Notes under the pieces: model-generated
The model's database searches: none
What the model saw: the letters and a program-made list of their open reading frames with translations, nothing else
What the model was told of the DNA's origin: nothing
Made by a program: the position numbers and the translations under genes
Origin: Aestuariicoccus sp032586235
GTDB taxonomy: Bacteria > Pseudomonadota > Alphaproteobacteria > Rhodobacterales > Rhodobacteraceae
NCBI RefSeq assembly: GCF_032586235.1
Contig: NZ_JAWHTD010000057.1
Coordinates: forward strand, 1-21,615
Length of the DNA stretch: 21,615 nt
Reading direction: 5' to 3'
In this document: positions 7,620 through 15,105 of the stretch, in pieces
Layout: each line of letters opens with the position of its first letter
Position numbering within the stretch: the first letter of the stretch is position 1

Positions 7620-7654
7620 GACCGGCGGGCACATGAGGCCCGCCGGTCTTTTTT
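7620..7654 (+). terminator. Intrinsic terminator of the acidic-protein gene
   Basis: A perfect 11-base stem (GACCGGCGGGC at 7620-7630 with GCCCGCCGGTC at 7638-7648), a 7-base loop and a T6 run at 7649-7654 form a textbook rho-independent terminator. It lies 21 bases after the stop codon. This is the only canonical terminator in the window. Confidence 0.95.
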
Positions 7655-7702
7655 GTCAGGCGGTTGCGGGCGAGTTTGTCACGCGGCCGTGGGGCCAGCC
7701 CC

Positions 7703-7773
7703 GTCGCCATTGTCTCTCGGACCAATGGCGCGACAATGGCGACCCCCGGGGGCTCTGCCCCCGGACCCCCGGG
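7703..7773. repeat. Composite palindromic intergenic element
   Basis: Two structures sit side by side between convergent genes. The first is a 12-base inverted repeat (7703-7714 with 7732-7743) built around CGCCATTG; its partner CAATGGCG occurs twice (7723-7730 and 7734-7741), so two alternative hairpins are possible. The second is CCGGGGGC-TCT-GCCCCCGG (7746-7764), followed by ACCCCCGGGATATTT. I recognise the G/C-rich block ending in GGGATATTT as a style of intergenic repeat recurring in Rhodobacteraceae genomes, from memory only. It may also terminate the purA-DUF2842 transcript arriving from the right. Confidence 0.6.
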
Positions 7774-7801
7774 ATATTTGTGGATCAGTGAAAGAGCAGG
7801 G

Positions 7802-8023
7802 TCAGTCCTGCGCATCCGGGTCGGCCTGGCCGACGCCGCGGAAGATGAATTTGAACGGCAGCGCCCAGACGAAGCCGAGGGTCACATAGATCAGCAGTTC
7901 CACCAGGATCGGCGGGCGGTCGAACCAGTTCACGACGGTGACCGCGGCCACGACGTAGATCGGCAGCCCGATCAGCAGGATGACCAGCGACCAGCGCCGG
8001 CGGGCTTTGTAGCTGAGCGCCAT
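7802..8023 (-). CDS. DUF2842 small membrane protein
   Basis: The product is 73 residues with two transmembrane helices (about residues 12-33 and 44-62) and the family pattern LSYKARRRW, then FDRPPILVELLIYV and WALPFKFIFRGVGQADPD. The function of DUF2842 is unknown. I place the start at the ATG ending at 8023 because GAGGAGCAAGAC directly before it is a strong ribosome binding site and MALSYKARRRW is the usual N-terminus; a longer frame runs to 8044. It begins 10 bases after the purA stop, and its ribosome binding site touches that stop, so it is cotranscribed and probably translationally coupled with purA. Confidence 0.9.
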   Translation of the reverse strand: MALSYKARRRWSLVILLIGLPIYVVAAVTVVNWFDRPPILVELLIYVTLGFVWALPFKFIFRGVGQADPDAQD

Positions 8024-8033
8024 GTCTTGCTCC

Positions 8034-9329
8034 TCAGTCGGCAAAAGGATCGGTCACGAGAATGGTGTCTTCCCGCTCCGGCGAGGTGGAAAGTAGCGCC
8101 ACGGGGCAGCCGATCAACTCTTCGACCCGGCGCACGTATTTGATCGCCTCGGCGGGCAGTTCGGCCCAGCTGCGCGCGCCTTCGGTCGACTGGCTCCAGC
8201 CCGGCATCTCTTCGTAGACGGGGGTGCAGCGCGCCTGTTGGTCGGCGGCCGTGGGCAGGTAATCCAGCGTCTCGCCATCCAGCCTGTAGCCGGTGCAGAT
8301 TTTCAAAGTGTCGAACCCGTCGAGCACGTCGAGCTTGGTCAGGGCGATGCCGTTCACGCCGCTGGTGGCGCAGGTCTGACGCACCAGCGCGGCGTCGAAC
8401 CAGCCGCAGCGGCGCTTGCGGCCGGTCACGGTGCCGAATTCACGTCCGCGCTCGCCCAGCCGCTGGCCGTCGGCATCGTGCAGCTCGCTCGGGAAGGGGC
8501 CCTCGCCCACGCGGGTGGTGTAGGCCTTGACGATCCCAAGCACGTAGTCGATGGCGCCCGGCCCGATGCCGACGCCCGTGGCCGCCTGACCCGCGATCAC
8601 GTTGGACGAGGTGACGAACGGATAGGTGCCGAAGTCGATGTCGAGCAGCGCGCCCTGCGCGCCTTCGAAGAGGATGCGCTTGCCCGCGCGGCGCTTTTCG
8701 TTGAGCACCTTCCAGACCGGTGCCGCGAACGGCAGGATCTTGGGCGCAATCTCGTTGAGCTGGGCAATCAGCGCGTCGCGGTCCACCGGCGCGATCCCCA
8801 GCCCGCGGCGCAGCGGATCGTGATGCTGCAGCGCACGGTCGACCCGGGACACGAGCGTCGCGGGATCGGCGAGGTCGGCGACCCGCACCGAACGGCGGCC
8901 CACCTTGTCCTCATAGGCGGGACCGATGCCGCGCCCGGTGGTGCCGATCTTGGTACCGGCGCTGGCGGCCTCTTCGCGGGCGCGGTCCAGCTCGCCGTGG
9001 ATGGGCAGGATCAGCGGCGTGTTCTCGGCGATCATGAGCGTGTCGGGCGTGATCTCGACCCCTTGTTCGCGGATCGAGGCAATCTCGCCCACCAGATGCC
9101 AGGGGTCCAGCACAACGCCATTGCCGATGACGCTGAGCTTGCCGCCGCGCACGACGCCCGACGGCAGAGCGTTTAGCTTGTAGACCTTGCCGTCGATCAC
9201 CAGGGTGTGGCCCGCGTTGTGGCCGCCCTGAAAACGCACGATCACATCGGCGCGCTCGCTCAGCCAATCCACCAGCTTGCCCTTGCCTTCGTCGCCCCAT
9301 TGGGCGCCCACGACGACCACGTTTGCCAT
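8034..9329 (-). CDS. purA: Adenylosuccinate synthase
   Basis: The enzyme (431 residues, the normal length) joins IMP and aspartate using GTP, the first committed step from IMP to AMP. The N-terminus MANVVVVGAQWGDEGKGKLVDWL holds the P-loop-like GDEGKGK at residues 12-18, with the catalytic D13 and, in GGHNAGHT, H41. Other family blocks are TTGRGIGPAYEDKVGRR, EGAQGALLDIDFGTYPFVTSSN and TRVGEGPFPSEL. The start at 9329 is chosen over an open upstream extension to 9479 because the homologous N-terminus begins there and AAGGAACG precedes it. It leads a purA-DUF2842 transcript and is divergent from the DUF6524 gene. Confidence 0.98.
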   Translation of the reverse strand: MANVVVVGAQWGDEGKGKLVDWLSERADVIVRFQGGHNAGHTLVIDGKVYKLNALPSGVVRGGKLSVIGNGVVLDPWHLVGEIASIREQGVEITPDTLMIAENTPLILPIHGELDRAREEAASAGTKIGTTGRGIGPAYEDKVGRRSVRVADLADPATLVSRVDRALQHHDPLRRGLGIAPVDRDALIAQLNEIAPKILPFAAPVWKVLNEKRRAGKRILFEGAQGALLDIDFGTYPFVTSSNVIAGQAATGVGIGPGAIDYVLGIVKAYTTRVGEGPFPSELHDADGQRLGERGREFGTVTGRKRRCGWFDAALVRQTCATSGVNGIALTKLDVLDGFDTLKICTGYRLDGETLDYLPTAADQQARCTPVYEEMPGWSQSTEGARSWAELPAEAIKYVRRVEELIGCPVALLSTSPEREDTILVTDPFAD

Positions 9330-9369
9330 GCCTTGCGTTCCTTCCCGCATACGGTTCCAAACCCGGGCC

Positions 9370-9398
9370 CGTATATCGGCGCTTGATCGCACGCGAAA
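9370..9398 (-). promoter_or_regulatory. Candidate purA promoter
   Basis: Read on the minus strand, TTTCGC (9398-9393) and TATACG (9375-9370) are 17 bases apart, resembling weak -35 and -10 boxes. They lie about 40 bases upstream of the purA ATG in the 148-base gap shared with the DUF6524 gene. The match to consensus is modest. Confidence 0.3.
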
Positions 9399-9477
9399 CC
9401 ACCAATTTGGCCGCATCCCGCTGGACATCGGCGTTGCCATCGGGCCATCTGGCCACGACCGACACAGAGAGGGTGCC

Positions 9478-9873
9478 ATGGGTTTTCTGCTGCGCTGGCT
9501 GTGCGCCCTTGGTTTGCTGACCGCGACCTATAATCCGACGCAGTGGAATTACCTGATGTGGCTGCGCGGCGACGGGCGGGATCAGCTGCCCCTGGCCGTG
9601 CTGGCCGGGCTGATCCTCTTGATCGGCTACGTGATCTATCTGCGCGCCACCTTGCGATCGATCGGGGCCTTTGGGATGGCGTTGATCCTGGCGCTGGTGG
9701 GGGCGATGCTCTGGGTGCTGTGGGACTACGGCTTGATCGACCTGGCCAACCGCGACCTCACGGTGTGGCTGGGGTTGCTGACGGTGTCGCTGGTCCTGGG
9801 GATCGGGCTGAGCTGGTCGATCATCCGGCGCCGGCTGTCGGGCCAGGCCGACGTCGACGACGTCGAAGAATAA
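9478..9873 (+). CDS. DUF6524 family membrane protein
   Basis: The product is 131 residues with four hydrophobic helices (about residues 3-18, 36-54, 62-80 and 92-112) and a charged C-terminal tail (IIRRRLSGQADVDDVEE). The pattern, including ATYNPTQWNYLMW and GYVIYLRATLRSIGAFGM, matches proteins I know as DUF6524; their role is unknown. The ATG at 9478 is preceded by AGAGAGGG at good spacing, and the upstream part of the frame lies in the purA promoter region and is not coding. It is divergent from purA and converges on carD across twin hairpins. The location is most likely the inner membrane. Confidence 0.88.
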   Translation: MGFLLRWLCALGLLTATYNPTQWNYLMWLRGDGRDQLPLAVLAGLILLIGYVIYLRATLRSIGAFGMALILALVGAMLWVLWDYGLIDLANRDLTVWLGLLTVSLVLGIGLSWSIIRRRLSGQADVDDVEE

Positions 9874-9887
9874 CGCCGGTCGAGGAG

Positions 9888-9934
9888 CCGTTTTCTTTAC
9901 AAGAAAACGGACGCTTTTCTTACAAAGAAAAGCG
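9888..9934. terminator. Twin tandem hairpins between convergent genes
   Basis: Two 23-base hairpins stand one base apart. The first is CCGTTTTCTT-TAC-AAGAAAACGG (9888-9910), the second CGCTTTTCTT-ACA-AAGAAAAGCG (9912-9934). Each has a perfect 10-base stem with a 3-base loop and nearly the same T-rich/A-rich core. Because each stem carries T-runs on both strands, the pair can act as a bidirectional terminator for the DUF6524 gene and carD. Confidence 0.75.
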
Positions 9935-9981
9935 CGCCCGGCGGGGGGCGCACTCTGTCGTGTCTGGCGGTTCGGCGCGGG

Positions 9982-10491
9982 TCAGGCCGCGCGCAGGCCC
10001 AGCACTTCGTCCACCTGACAGGCCGCGGCCACCTCGTCGCCGCCGGAAACGGCGGCCACTTCGCGGGTCAGCCGCTCCAGCGCCGCCTCGTAAAGCTGAC
10101 GTTCAGAATAGCTCTGCTCGCGCTGGTCGTCGGCGCGGTGCAGGTCGCGCACCACTTCTGCGATCGCGATCAGGTCGCCCGAGTTGATCTTCTGCTCGTA
10201 TTCCTGCGCCCGGCGCGACCACATGGCGCGCTTGACCTTCGCCTTGCCCTTCAGCGTCTTCATCGCCTGGCTCACGACGTCGGGCGTCGACAGCGACCGC
10301 ATGCCGATTTCCGTCGCCTTGTGGGTCGGGACGCGCAGGGTCATCTTGTCCTTCTCGAAAGAGATCACGAAAAGCTCCAGCTGGATGCCGGCGATTTCCT
10401 GCTCCTCGATCGACACGATCTGGCCCACGCCATGAGCGGGATAGACCACGTAATCGTTGGGGCGGAATTCGGATTTCTTCGTCTTTGTCAT
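9982..10491 (-). CDS. carD: CarD/CdnL-family transcription regulator
   Basis: The product (169 residues) belongs to the CarD_CdnL_TRCF family, which binds the RNA polymerase beta subunit and stabilises open promoter complexes. The N-terminal polymerase-interacting domain spans about residues 8-65 (FRPNDYVVYPAHGVGQIVSI, then LELFVISFEKDKMTLRVP). The rest is the helical DNA-binding domain (VKRAMWSRRAQEYEQKINSG). In Alphaproteobacteria the homologue CdnL supports growth and rRNA expression. The ATG follows an AAGGAAG ribosome binding site. It is last in a minus-strand cluster of helicase, S4 protein and ferredoxin, but a 280-base gap and an apparent extended -10 promoter suggest it can be expressed separately. 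Confidence 0.96.
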   Translation of the reverse strand: MTKTKKSEFRPNDYVVYPAHGVGQIVSIEEQEIAGIQLELFVISFEKDKMTLRVPTHKATEIGMRSLSTPDVVSQAMKTLKGKAKVKRAMWSRRAQEYEQKINSGDLIAIAEVVRDLHRADDQREQSYSERQLYEAALERLTREVAAVSGGDEVAAACQVDEVLGLRAA

Positions 10492-10621
10492 TCAGTCGCT
10501 TCCTTGCAGCTCACCGGCATACAGGCGACAAGACGACGCGCGGGGATAGGACCTATCTCCGCTCGTACTGTCTGGTCTGTCGGCTCAGGCCCCCGGGCAC
10601 GCGCCCCGGATGTATGCGCAT

Positions 10622-10671
10622 GGTGTCATCATTTGTAACACCAGTATAACATATTCCCGGCGCGCTTCCTA
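10622..10671 (-). promoter_or_regulatory. Candidate carD promoter with adjacent palindrome
   Basis: On the minus strand, TGTTATACT (10651-10643) is an extended -10 element, TGn followed by TATACT (five of six consensus bases). A weak -35 (TAGGAA, 10671-10666) sits 17 bases upstream. Just downstream, at the expected start of transcription, lies an imperfect palindrome with arms GGTGT and ACACC around 11 bases (10642-10622), a possible operator. The implied 5' leader is about 145 bases. Confidence 0.45.
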
Positions 10672-10747
10672 GAGGCACCGCATATCACCCTCTTACCTCA
10701 CGGCATCAGGGAGTTGCGCGTCGACCTTCGTGTAAAATGCAAGCGTT

Positions 10748-10765
10748 TTCGCCGCCATCGGCGAA
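10748..10765 (-). terminator. Weak hairpin after fdxA
   Basis: A 7-base stem, TTCGCCG with CGGCGAA and a 4-base loop, lies just past the fdxA stop codon. No T-run follows on the minus strand, so termination here is uncertain and some readthrough into carD is possible. Confidence 0.3.
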
Positions 10766-10771
10766 TCGCCT

Positions 10772-11110
10772 TTATCCGCCTTCGCCCGCCGCTTCCGAGA
10801 AGTATTTCTCGAGCTTGCCGGTCTCGCCGTCGCGGTCCTCGGCTTCGGGCAGAGGGTCTTTCTTGGTGATGATCACGGGCCAGGATTCGGAGTACTTGCG
10901 GTTGAACTCTACCCATTTCTCCATGTCCGGCTCGGTGTCCGGGCGGATGGCGTCGGCGGGGCATTCGGGTTCGCACACTCCGCAGTCGATGCACTCGTCG
11001 GGGTGGATCACCAGCATGTTCTCGCCTTCGTAGAAACAATCCACCGGGCAGACCTCGACGCAGTCGGTGTATTTGCAGGCGATGCAATTGTCTGTGACGA
11101 CGTATGTCAT
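10772..11110 (-). CDS. fdxA: Seven-iron ferredoxin FdxA
   Basis: The product (112 residues) is a small cytosolic electron carrier with one [3Fe-4S] and one [4Fe-4S] cluster. Cysteines lie at 9, 12, 17, 21, 25, 40, 43, 46 and 50. By alignment with Azotobacter ferredoxin I (offset of one), C9, C17 and C50 bind the 3Fe cluster and C21, C40, C43 and C46 the 4Fe cluster, while C12 and C25 are non-ligand. The C-terminal extension (EKWVEFNRKYSESWPVITKKD region) is typical of this class. The partner enzyme is not evident. It lies 55 bases after the S4 gene on the same strand and is probably cotranscribed with it. Confidence 0.96.
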   Translation of the reverse strand: MTYVVTDNCIACKYTDCVEVCPVDCFYEGENMLVIHPDECIDCGVCEPECPADAIRPDTEPDMEKWVEFNRKYSESWPVIITKKDPLPEAEDRDGETGKLEKYFSEAAGEGG

Positions 11111-11165
11111 GGGGCAGCGTTCCGTTGTCGGGCGTTTGCGCGATTAGCTAGACCAGCCTGCCCGA

Positions 11166-11546
11166 TCATTCAAGCATATCCGGACGCCCACGCGCCATAT
11201 CGCGGCGGTCTTTCTTGGTGGGCCGTCCGCCGCCTTCGTAGCGCGGAGCGGGCGGTTCGGGCGCGCGGGGTTGCGGCGGGTCGAGATCGTCATAAAGCGC
11301 CTGCGCCTCGGGCGCGGGACCGCGCCGCTCGCCAAGCGCGAGCACCTTGATCACCCGCACCTCGCGTGCCTGAGGGAAGGTCAGCACGTCGCCGGGACCG
11401 ACCGCAAAGGCGGGTTTGGCCACCGGCTGCCCGTTCACCCGGCAATGCCCCGCCGACACGACCTTGGCCGACAGCCCGCGCGTCTTGAAGAAACGCGCGT
11501 GCCAGAGCCACTTGTCGATACGCAGTTTACCCGTGATTTCAGCCAA
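11166..11546 (-). CDS. S4-domain RNA-binding protein (HSP15-like)
   Basis: The product (126 residues) has an S4 RNA-binding domain at about residues 8-70 (LRIDKWLWHARFFKTRGLSAKVV, then GHCRVNGQPV and VGPGDVLTF), followed by a charged, Pro-rich tail (RYEGGGRPTKKDRRDMARGR). The architecture is that of HSP15 (HslR), which in E. coli recognises stalled 50S subunits carrying nascent chains; whether this protein does the same is inference. The start is a TTG immediately after the helicase stop codon (TAATTG), with AAGGAC ten bases upstream inside the helicase gene, implying translational coupling. No alternative ATG fits, because the S4 domain begins within ten residues. Confidence 0.92.
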   Translation of the reverse strand: MAEITGKLRIDKWLWHARFFKTRGLSAKVVSAGHCRVNGQPVAKPAFAVGPGDVLTFPQAREVRVIKVLALGERRGPAPEAQALYDDLDPPQPRAPEPPAPRYEGGGRPTKKDRRDMARGRPDMLE

Positions 11547-14450
11547 TTACGACTTGTCCTTCAACCCCATGAGCGCCGCGGCGAAGGGGTTGTCCGGGTC
11601 GATGGCCTTTTCCTTTTTCGGCGGCCGGGCCTCAAACTTCTGGCCTTTGCCCCGCTCGGGGCGTCCCTTGGGCTTGCCTTTGCCCTTGGGCCTTTCGCCG
11701 CCCTGCGCCTTGCGTGGCTTGCCGCCGTCACGGCGCGGCTTGGCACCGCGATTTCCGGCCCAGGTAAAGGTGTAGAACACCTCGATTTCCGGTTCGGCCT
11801 GCGCCGCGTCGGGCGCGGTGCCCGGGGCGATTTCCTCTTCGGGCGTCTCGGGCACAGCAGGCGTCTCGGCCGGTGCGGCGGGCTCTTCGGCCACGGGCGC
11901 CTCGCCCGCGTCTTCTATCTCGGCCACGGCGTCGGGTGTGTCGGCTGGCGCGGGCGCCAGTTCAGCGGGCTCGGGCGCCGCCGCTGGCGTCGTTTCGGCC
12001 TCGGCGGCCGCATCCATAACCGGCTGATCCGCGTCGGGCGTTCCACCCTCGGTCACCACGGCGTCAGCGGGGCGCTGCTTTTCACGCTCGCCCTTTTCGG
12101 CCTTGTAGCCGAGCCCCTGCATCAGGTCGGCGAATTGTTCCAGCGTGAGGCCGGTGATCGACAGCATGTCCGCCTTGGCCTCGAACCCGCCGCGGCTGTC
12201 CTCGCCGCGAAGCATGTCGGCCAGACGTTCCAGCATGTCGATGCGGATCGCGCGCTGCCCGGCGGGGCGGTAGCCTGCCAGCAGGTGATGCTTGACCGGC
12301 GTGCCCTGCGCGTTCGGCACGGTCACCAGGCCCGGAGGAGGCGCTTCGGGAAATTCGTCCAACCCGTTGGCCAGGCTCCACAAAACCAGCCGCAGCCGGG
12401 TCGGCGCGGGCTTCAGCAGCAGCGGCATGAAGATGGTGAACTGACCGAACCGGATGCCGTGCTTGCGCAGCGAGCCGCGCGCGTCCTGGTCGAGCTCCTT
12501 GACCTCTTGTGCGATCTCGGCGCGGGGCAGCACGCCCATGGCCTCTACCATGCGGAAGGCAAAGCCGCGCGCGAGGCCCGTCAGCGTCTCGTCCCGCTGC
12601 AGGTTCATCAGCGGCTCGAAGAGCGCTGCGATCTTGCGGTCGATGAAATGCTGCAAGCGGCGTTCCACCTTGGCGGCCACATCGGGGCCCGCCTCGTCAT
12701 CGACGAAGGGCTGCGCGCGCGGGCGCAGCGGATCGTCGCCCGCCACCAGCTTGCCCACCGCCTGTTCGCCCCACATCAGGCCGCCCTGTTCGGTATAGTC
12801 GATCTCGGTGTCGGGCGCGTTGTAGAACCGGTCCGCCCGCAAATGGAAATGCGGCGCCAGAGCCTGGATCGAGGCAGCGCGCAGCGTCTTGGCCTCCTGC
12901 CCCGTGGCGTTTTTGTCCTGACGGAACCGGAATCCTTCCAGACGGCCGATGAATTCGCCATCGACGGTCACTTCACCCTTGTCGTTCACTTCGGCCACCA
13001 TGGCCTCCTTCTGCTTCAACCGGCGCAAGAGCACGGATGTGCGCCGGTCAACAAATCTCTGGGTCAGACGTTCGTGCAGCGCGTCCGACAGGCTGTCTTC
13101 TACAGCGCGGGTGCGGTCGCGCCAATGGGTTTCGTCACGCACCCAGCCCTTGCGTTGCGCGACATAGGTCCATGTCCGGATATAGGCGAGCCGTTTCGAC
13201 AGCGTGTCGATGTCGCCTTCGGTGCGGTCGATTCGGTTCACCTGACGGGCAACGAAATCGTCGGGCACATGGCCGCGCTCGTGCAGATGCCCGTAGATCA
13301 CCTGCAAAAGGCCCGCGTGTTCGGCATGGCTGATGCCGCGGAAATCCGGGATCCGGCAGACATCCCACAAGAGCCGCACCGATTTCGCGTCCGACGCCCG
13401 CGCCGCGACCTCGGCATCGGCGGCCAGAGCCTTGAGCGCCTGCAGATCGTCCGCCTCGCGCGCCTTGACGAGGCGTTCGTCCTTTGGGCTGAGTTCAAGC
13501 GAATGCACCAGAGCGTCGATGCTGCCGAAGGACAGATCGGCATTGCGCCAGTTGAGCTTGCGCAGCGGGGTGAAGGAATGGTTGCAGATCGCGTCAGCCC
13601 AATCGTCGGGGATTGGCCCCGCCTCGCCGGTCACGCCGAAGGTGCCGTGGCTCATCCCGCGCCCGGCGCGCCCGGCGATCTGCGCCAGCTCGTTGGGTTG
13701 CAAGGGACGCATCCGACGGCCGTCAAACTTGGTCAGGGACGAGAACGCAACATGGTTGATGTCGAGGTTCAGCCCCATGCCGATGGCGTCCGTCGCCACC
13801 AGGTAATCGACCTCGCCATTCTGGTAAAGATCGACCTGCGCGTTGCGGGTTCGCGGCGAAAGCGCCCCCATGACCACCGCAGCACCGCCCTTCTGACGGC
13901 GCAGAAGCTCGGCAATCGCATAGACATTTTCAACCGAAAACCCGACGATCGCCGTGCGATTTGCCAGGCGACTTATCTTTTTCGAACCTGTGTAGGATAA
14001 TTGGCTCATCCGCTCGCGGCGCACGAACTCGACCCCGTCGACCAGCCCGGCAATCGGTCCGCGCATGGTGTCAGAGCCCAGAAACAGCGTCTCGTGCAGC
14101 CCGCGCATCCGCAGCAGACGGTCGGTGAAGACATGCCCGCGTTCGGGATCGGCGCAGAGCTGGATCTCGTCCACCGCGACGAAATCGCACCCCATGCCCT
14201 CGGGCATCGCCTCGACCGTGCAGACCCAATATTGCGCGCGCGGCGGCACGATGCGTTCCTCGCCGGTCACCAGCGCCACCACGCCCGGGCCGCGCACGCC
14301 GACGATCTTGTCATAGACCTCGCGCGCCAGCAGACGCAGCGGCAGGCCGATCATGCCGGTGCGATAGCCCATCATCCGTTCGATGGCGTAATGGGTCTTG
14401 CCTGTGTTAGTCGGGCCGAGAACGGCCGCGATCCGTGCGCGTTGGGCCAT
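11547..14450 (-). CDS. SUV3-like superfamily 2 RNA helicase
   Basis: The product (967 residues) is an ATP-dependent helicase of the SUV3/Ski2-like type. Motifs in order: Walker A GPTNTGKT (residues 12-19), GLPLRLLAREVYDK (35-48), motif II DEIQ (94-97), ATDAIGMGLNL (219-229) and motif VI QIAGRAGRG (257-265). The middle region is helical. From about 805 to 888 the chain is Ala/Pro/Glu-rich and disordered, and about 899-950 is strongly basic (Lys/Arg/Gly), probably binding RNA. It ends in DNPFAAALMGLKDKS. Mitochondrial SUV3 works with RNA decay enzymes; a similar role here is inference, supported by the S4 gene directly after it. The ATG follows AAGGCGG and lies 23 bases after the TPR gene. Confidence 0.95.
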   Translation of the reverse strand: MAQRARIAAVLGPTNTGKTHYAIERMMGYRTGMIGLPLRLLAREVYDKIVGVRGPGVVALVTGEERIVPPRAQYWVCTVEAMPEGMGCDFVAVDEIQLCADPERGHVFTDRLLRMRGLHETLFLGSDTMRGPIAGLVDGVEFVRRERMSQLSYTGSKKISRLANRTAIVGFSVENVYAIAELLRRQKGGAAVVMGALSPRTRNAQVDLYQNGEVDYLVATDAIGMGLNLDINHVAFSSLTKFDGRRMRPLQPNELAQIAGRAGRGMSHGTFGVTGEAGPIPDDWADAICNHSFTPLRKLNWRNADLSFGSIDALVHSLELSPKDERLVKAREADDLQALKALAADAEVAARASDAKSVRLLWDVCRIPDFRGISHAEHAGLLQVIYGHLHERGHVPDDFVARQVNRIDRTEGDIDTLSKRLAYIRTWTYVAQRKGWVRDETHWRDRTRAVEDSLSDALHERLTQRFVDRRTSVLLRRLKQKEAMVAEVNDKGEVTVDGEFIGRLEGFRFRQDKNATGQEAKTLRAASIQALAPHFHLRADRFYNAPDTEIDYTEQGGLMWGEQAVGKLVAGDDPLRPRAQPFVDDEAGPDVAAKVERRLQHFIDRKIAALFEPLMNLQRDETLTGLARGFAFRMVEAMGVLPRAEIAQEVKELDQDARGSLRKHGIRFGQFTIFMPLLLKPAPTRLRLVLWSLANGLDEFPEAPPPGLVTVPNAQGTPVKHHLLAGYRPAGQRAIRIDMLERLADMLRGEDSRGGFEAKADMLSITGLTLEQFADLMQGLGYKAEKGEREKQRPADAVVTEGGTPDADQPVMDAAAEAETTPAAAPEPAELAPAPADTPDAVAEIEDAGEAPVAEEPAAPAETPAVPETPEEEIAPGTAPDAAQAEPEIEVFYTFTWAGNRGAKPRRDGGKPRKAQGGERPKGKGKPKGRPERGKGQKFEARPPKKEKAIDPDNPFAAALMGLKDKS

Positions 14451-14473
14451 GGGGCCGCCTTTTCGTCAGGATA

Positions 14474-15025
14474 TCAGAGCGAGGTTCCCTTCACCCGCAC
14501 TTCGAGCCGGTCGAGCGCAGCCTGAACATCCTCGTCGAAAGGACGCAAGGCCAGAACGCGGGAATAGGCGTCATAGGCGCGTTCGGGCTGGCCCACCTGC
14601 TCCATCACCGCGCCGACCCCGCGCAGCGCGCCGAAATGGTCGGGATTGAGCGCCAGCGTCCGTTCCAGCGCATCCATCGCCGGGCCGAAGCGTTCAGACT
14701 GGTAATAGGCCAGCGCCAGCGCATGCCAGCCCTCGGCGAAATCCGGCGCATGATCGGTCAGCGCCGTCAGATGATCCAGCGCCGCGGGCAGATCGTCGAC
14801 CTCGAGCGCGTCCTGACCGCGCTTGAGCAACAGATCCATCGCCGCCGAGCCGGATTTCGACCATTCGCGCTGCACATCCCGCTCCAGCCGGGCGGCAATC
14901 GCGGCGCTTTCGGCCTCGGCCAGCTTGTCCAGCAAATCGGCCAGCCTGTCCTGCGCGAAAGCGCCTGTAGGCAGCGAAATCGAGGCGACTGCCAGAAGTG
15001 CCGTGACGGTAGATTTGAATTTCAT
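14474..15025 (-). CDS. Exported tetratricopeptide-repeat protein
   Basis: I place the start at the ATG ending at 15025 (MKFKSTVTALLAVASISLPT, signal peptide cleaved after AFA before QD); an in-frame ATG at 15040 adds five residues and remains possible. The mature protein is about 160 residues. After a helical segment (residues 25-60), roughly three TPR units cover about residues 70-175, for example FAEGWHALALAYYQSERFGPA and YDAYSRVLALRPFDED. TPR domains mediate protein contacts, here in the periplasm. It is the first gene of the minus-strand cluster leading into the helicase, with 23 bases between them. The partner is unknown. Confidence 0.88.
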   Translation of the reverse strand: MKFKSTVTALLAVASISLPTGAFAQDRLADLLDKLAEAESAAIAARLERDVQREWSKSGSAAMDLLLKRGQDALEVDDLPAALDHLTALTDHAPDFAEGWHALALAYYQSERFGPAMDALERTLALNPDHFGALRGVGAVMEQVGQPERAYDAYSRVLALRPFDEDVQAALDRLEVRVKGTSL

Positions 15026-15040
15026 CGTTAGCCTGATCAT

Positions 15041-15105
15041 AACGACATTGAATGTAACGCAAGTCGGCGCGAATACCAGCGCACGATCCAGTGAAAGGAC
15101 ATGGC
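15041..15105. promoter_or_regulatory. Short divergent promoter region, TPR protein / SCP2 protein
   Basis: The 65-base gap separates two divergent gene groups, so their promoters must be close or overlapping. A small palindrome, ACATTGAATGT, lies near the TPR gene side. AAAGGAC just before 15106 is the ribosome binding site of the SCP2 gene. No clear -35/-10 pair can be picked. Confidence 0.35.

Noticed and set aside
6285..7634. A 449-codon minus-strand open frame opposite the acidic protein
   Set aside because: Reverse complements of Asp/Glu codons give Val, Ile, Phe and Leu, which explains its hydrophobic look. It also runs through the terminator of the plus-strand gene.
11271..14000. A 909-codon open frame on the plus strand opposite the helicase and S4 genes
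   Set aside because: It is an antisense shadow produced by GC-rich codon use. Its translation is rich in Arg, His, Gly and Leu without motifs, while the minus strand encodes clear family motifs.
11547..14450. The helicase as the missing Lhr-like partner of the exonuclease-ligase pair
   Set aside because: Its motifs (GPTNTGKT, DEIQ, QIAGRAGRG) and tail are of the SUV3-like type, it is on the opposite strand several genes away, and it belongs to a different cluster.
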